Shown: piece after piece, positions 61,693 to 64,000 of the stretch
Position numbering within the stretch: the first letter of the stretch is position 1
How the letters are laid out: every line of letters begins with the position of its first letter
NCBI RefSeq assembly: GCF_004403305.1
Contig: NZ_SOHE01000016.1
Span: forward strand, 62,001-126,000
DNA: 64,000 bases
From: Cryobacterium frigoriphilum
GTDB taxonomy: Bacteria; Actinomycetota; Actinomycetes; Actinomycetales; Microbacteriaceae
Direction: 5' to 3'
The notes under the pieces: model-generated
What the model was told of the DNA's origin: nothing
The model's database searches: none
The model's input: only the letters and a program-made list of their open reading frames with translations
Position numbers and translations under genes: made by a program

Positions 61693-61821
61693 ATGTGTAG
61701 TCCAATTCGGTGCAGCAACTGCGGAAAAGTCACCTGGACCGGGTGCGGCCAGCACGTCGAGGACGTCATGGCGGACTTCACGGCCGACCAGCAGTGCGCC
61801 TGCGCGGTGCCCGGCCGGTAG
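61693..61821 (+). CDS. 42-aa Cys-rich mini-protein
   Basis: MCSPIRCSNCGKVTWTGCGQ then HVEDVM and a C-terminal CAC. GGGAG precedes the ATG by 6 bp. It shares the CxxCxKxTWxGCGQHV core with the 55-aa protein at 57894 and stands divergently from SQR under the same type of operator. Six Cys in 42 residues suggest metal or persulfide chemistry. Too short for most gene finders. Confidence 0.8.
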   Translation: MCSPIRCSNCGKVTWTGCGQHVEDVMADFTADQQCACAVPGR

Positions 61822-61885
61822 GGGCTTCGTCGGCACGGGGCGCCCTCGTGAATCCTGCGGGGTTCGCATCTCGGCATGTTTGTTA

Positions 61886-61916
61886 GTATGTTAGAACAAT
61901 AAGGTTCAGAACATAC
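61886..61916. promoter_or_regulatory. Nested inverted repeat upstream of the tautomerase gene
   Basis: GTATGTT (61886-61892) pairs with AACATAC (61910-61916), and inside it GAAC pairs with GTTC. The site ends 32 bp before the tautomerase ATG in an AT-rich patch. It resembles a GntR, MarR or TetR operator; the regulator is not in the window. Confidence 0.5.
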
Positions 61917-61948
61917 GATCATGCCAGCAGACGTACCGAGGAGATCCC

Positions 61949-62353
61949 GTGCCACTCGTTCGAATTGATGTCAATGTGGGCCGCAGCCCCGAGCAGCTCG
62001 GCGGCATCAGCGCCGCCATTCACGGCGCCATCCTCGCCGTCTACGGCATCCCCGAACGCGATCTCTTTCACATTCTCACCGAGCACCCCCTGGGCCAGTT
62101 GCGCGCCCAGGATGCGGGCCTCGGGTTTGAGCGCACCGACGGTGTCGTCATGATTCAGATCTTCACTCAGGGCGGCCGTGACCAGGCCGCCAAGAATGCC
62201 CTGTTCGACCGCATCGCGGGCGAACTGGCCGCGGTCGGGGTCGAGGGAGCGGATATCTTCATCGGCTACGTTGAGAACGGTCCAGGTGACTGGTCATTCG
62301 GCTTTGGCCGTGCCCAGTACGTGACGGGTGAAATCGCCGTACCCGCCTCCTAG
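61949..62353 (+). CDS. Tautomerase-superfamily protein
   Basis: 134-aa member of the 4-oxalocrotonate tautomerase/malonate semialdehyde decarboxylase superfamily. Pro directly after Met (MPLVRIDV) becomes the catalytic N-terminal Pro. RTDGVVMIQIFTQGGRD and ENGPGDWSFGFGRAQY are typical of the longer fused-fold members. GAGGAG lies upstream. The substrate is unknown; a separate operator suggests it is not part of the sulfur cluster. Confidence 0.88.
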   Translation: MPLVRIDVNVGRSPEQLGGISAAIHGAILAVYGIPERDLFHILTEHPLGQLRAQDAGLGFERTDGVVMIQIFTQGGRDQAAKNALFDRIAGELAAVGVEGADIFIGYVENGPGDWSFGFGRAQYVTGEIAVPAS

Positions 62354-62360
62354 CTATCCC

Positions 62361-62382
62361 CGGGGCCCCGTGTCAGGCCCCG
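62361..62382 (+). terminator. Hairpin after the tautomerase gene
   Basis: CGGGGCC and GGCCCCG form a 7-bp stem with an 8-nt loop, 7 bp after the stop. No T-run follows, so termination is uncertain. Confidence 0.4.
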
Positions 62383-62421
62383 AACCGTACGACCGAATTG
62401 CCATACACAACGGAGTGCTTG

Positions 62422-63852
62422 ATGACGAACGTATCGACCTCAAAAAAATCTGACTCGGCACCAGCCGGTTCGAAACCGCACAATCACAAGCGCTCGCTGC
62501 GCACGGTCACCATCGTCTCCACCTTTGGTGGCTTGCTGTTCGGCTACGACACCGGCGTGATCAACGGCGCCCTGCCCTATATGCAGGATGACCTCGGCCT
62601 GACCCCGCTCACCGAGGGGCTCGTCACCTCGTCGCTGCTGTTCGGAGCGGCGTTCGGTGCGATCTTCGGCGGTCGACTCGCCGACCGTCGCGGTCGGCGC
62701 AAGACGATCATGGCGCTCGCCGTGGTGTTTCTGCTCGGCACCCTCGCCTGCACCTTCGCCCCGAACACCGCCGTGATGGTTCTGGGGCGGCTGGTGCTGG
62801 GACTCGCGGTGGGCGGGGCATCCGTCACCGTGCCCGTCTACCTGGCCGAAATGTCACCGCGGGCGATGCGCGGGCGAATGGTGACGCAAAACGAGTTGAT
62901 GATCGTGACCGGTCAGCTCGTGGCGTTCATCAGCAACGCCTACCTCGGCAACACCTTCGGCGACACCGGCGGAATCTGGCGCTGGATGATCGTGCTCGCC
63001 ACGATCCCCGCCATCGCCCTCTGGATCGGCATGTCACTCATGCCGGAGAGCCCCCGCTGGCTCGCCTCGATCGGCAGCTTCGGCGAAACGCTCGGGGTGC
63101 TGCGACGCATCCGCTCGCACGAAGACGCCCGGGTTGAATTCGACGAGGTCAAGGCCCTCGCGGTCGATGACTACAAGTCGAAGATGGGCGGCTGGCGGGA
63201 TCTGAAGGCCCCCTGGCTGCGGCACATCTTCGTGGTCGGCATCGGCCTGGCCGTGATTCAACAGATCACCGGCGTGAACTCCATCATGTACTACGGCACC
63301 CAGATTCTGGCCGACGCCGGTTTCGGCCGCGAGGCGGCACTCACGGCGAACATCGCCAACGGTGTGATCAGCGTGCTGGCCACGTTCGTGGGTATCTGGC
63401 TGCTCGGCCGGGTCGGGCGGCGACGGATGCTGATCACCGGCCAGATCGGAACGACCAGCGCCCTGCTGCTGATCGGCATTTTCTCGTTGCTGCTGCCCGA
63501 GGGGATGGGCCGCGGCTACGTGATTCTGGCACTCACCGTCACGTTCCTGGCCTTTCAGCAGGGTGCCATTTCGCCGGTGACCTGGCTGATGCTGTCGGAG
63601 ATCTTTCCGCAGAAGATGCGCGGCCTCGGCATGGGCGCGTCGGTGTTCGTGCTCTGGATGGTCAACTTTTTGATCGGCTTCAGCTTTCCACAGCTGCTCG
63701 CGGCCTTCGGCATCTCGAATACGTTCTTCGTTTTCGTGGTGCTGGGCGTGGGCGCGATCGCCTTCGCGGCCAGGTACGTGCCAGAAACCAAGGGCCGCAG
63801 CCTCGAGGAGCTCGAGACGTACTTCCGCAATCGCAAGCCGGCCGCTCGGTAG
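62422..63852 (+). CDS. Sugar porter-family MFS transporter (inositol/hexose type)
   Basis: 476-aa sugar:H+ symporter. Signatures: GGLLFGYDTGVINGALPYMQ in helix 1, GGRLADRRGRRKTI, PVYLAEMSPRAMRGRMVTQNE, PESPRWLASIG, QQITGVNSIMYYGTQIL, and PETKGRSLEELE at the end. I chose ATG 62422 (CGGAG upstream). The GVNSIMYY form and overall sequence resemble myo-inositol or xylose/glucose porters; the substrate is undetermined. Confidence 0.92.
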   Translation: MTNVSTSKKSDSAPAGSKPHNHKRSLRTVTIVSTFGGLLFGYDTGVINGALPYMQDDLGLTPLTEGLVTSSLLFGAAFGAIFGGRLADRRGRRKTIMALAVVFLLGTLACTFAPNTAVMVLGRLVLGLAVGGASVTVPVYLAEMSPRAMRGRMVTQNELMIVTGQLVAFISNAYLGNTFGDTGGIWRWMIVLATIPAIALWIGMSLMPESPRWLASIGSFGETLGVLRRIRSHEDARVEFDEVKALAVDDYKSKMGGWRDLKAPWLRHIFVVGIGLAVIQQITGVNSIMYYGTQILADAGFGREAALTANIANGVISVLATFVGIWLLGRVGRRRMLITGQIGTTSALLLIGIFSLLLPEGMGRGYVILALTVTFLAFQQGAISPVTWLMLSEIFPQKMRGLGMGASVFVLWMVNFLIGFSFPQLLAAFGISNTFFVFVVLGVGAIAFAARYVPETKGRSLEELETYFRNRKPAAR

Positions 63853-63870
63853 TCTGCGCACTCGTCCCGC

Positions 63871-63958
63871 GTACCATTCGACGGTGTTCGACGCCCACAC
63901 CGGCGGCGGTTGGGGCCCCGAACTACACACAACGGCTCCGAATGCCGTCGAATGGTAC
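63871..63958. repeat. Long-arm inverted repeat element, copy 2
   Basis: The same 14-bp arms as copy 1 (63871-63884 and 63945-63958) around 60 bp of mostly different sequence; GGTGT and GACGC after the left arm are shared. It lies 18 bp after the sugar transporter stop. The next gene is outside the window. Confidence 0.8.
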
Positions 63959-64000
63959 CGGGCGGCGAGTTCAGCGGCGGTTGCGCGGGGCCACAGCGGT

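Overview
The window is a high-GC chromosomal stretch from an actinobacterium, most likely a member of the Microbacteriaceae (Cryobacterium/Leifsonia-like). This is inferred from the GC content, frequent GTG and TTG starts, adrenodoxin-reductase-type FprA, menaquinone genes, a fused PcaD-PcaC protein, and very frequent CGGATGC/GCATCCG words. No rRNA, CRISPR array, transposase, integrase or phage gene is visible.

Layout. (1) 1-14.3 kb is a complete hydroaromatic/aromatic catabolic island: the 3' part of pobA, an IclR regulator, a quinate/shikimate operon (aroQ, aroE-like dehydrogenase, QsuB-type dehydroshikimate dehydratase, MHS transporter, TetR regulator), then a tightly overlapping pcaHGBLIJF operon for the whole beta-ketoadipate pathway. 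The first set converts quinate, shikimate and 4-hydroxybenzoate to protocatechuate; the second takes protocatechuate to succinyl-CoA plus acetyl-CoA. (2) 14.3-15.05 kb is a gene-free stretch of hairpins and 62-bp repeats. (3) 15.05-31.5 kb is a second, less familiar catabolic region: a tripartite tricarboxylate transporter (tctCBA), a second shikimate dehydrogenase, IclR and LysR regulators, two KstD-like flavoprotein dehydrogenases, a Gfo/Idh oxidoreductase, a YciI protein, a zinc alcohol dehydrogenase, an MHS transporter, a TIM-barrel isomerase and an Old Yellow Enzyme-type reductase. (4) 31.6-35.3 kb holds two tandem secreted serine proteases sharing an upstream element, a propeptide-like mini-ORF, and two related secreted proteins of unknown function. 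(5) 35.3-42.7 kb has a YjdM protein, a TetR regulator and a peptide/nickel-type ABC transporter with a fused double permease, preceded by a Fur/Zur-like palindrome. (6) 42.7-55.2 kb is mostly housekeeping: menF, menG, polyprenyl synthase, fprA, YajQ, three tRNAs, an inositol-phosphatase-family enzyme, an M23 peptidase, a small alarmone synthetase coupled to a GH13 glucosidase, and a glycosyltransferase. (7) 55.2-57.8 kb is an XRE regulator divergent from a DHA2 drug exporter. (8) 57.9-61.8 kb is a sulfide/persulfide-type stress cluster: an SQR-like flavoprotein, a 47-aa protein, an MFS transporter, an atypical WCSPC thioredoxin and two tiny related Cys-rich proteins, with four copies of a CsoR/CstR-like palindrome ATACCC-N4-GGGTAT. 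(9) 61.9-64 kb has a tautomerase and a sugar/inositol transporter.

The most interesting points are the CstR-like regulon with its paired mini-proteins (57.9-61.8 kb), the possible alternative hydroaromatic pathway (18-31.5 kb), the propeptide-like ORF after the protease pair, and long-arm inverted repeats that sit in convergent intergenic gaps. Functional calls rest on motif and family recognition by eye, since no database search was possible.
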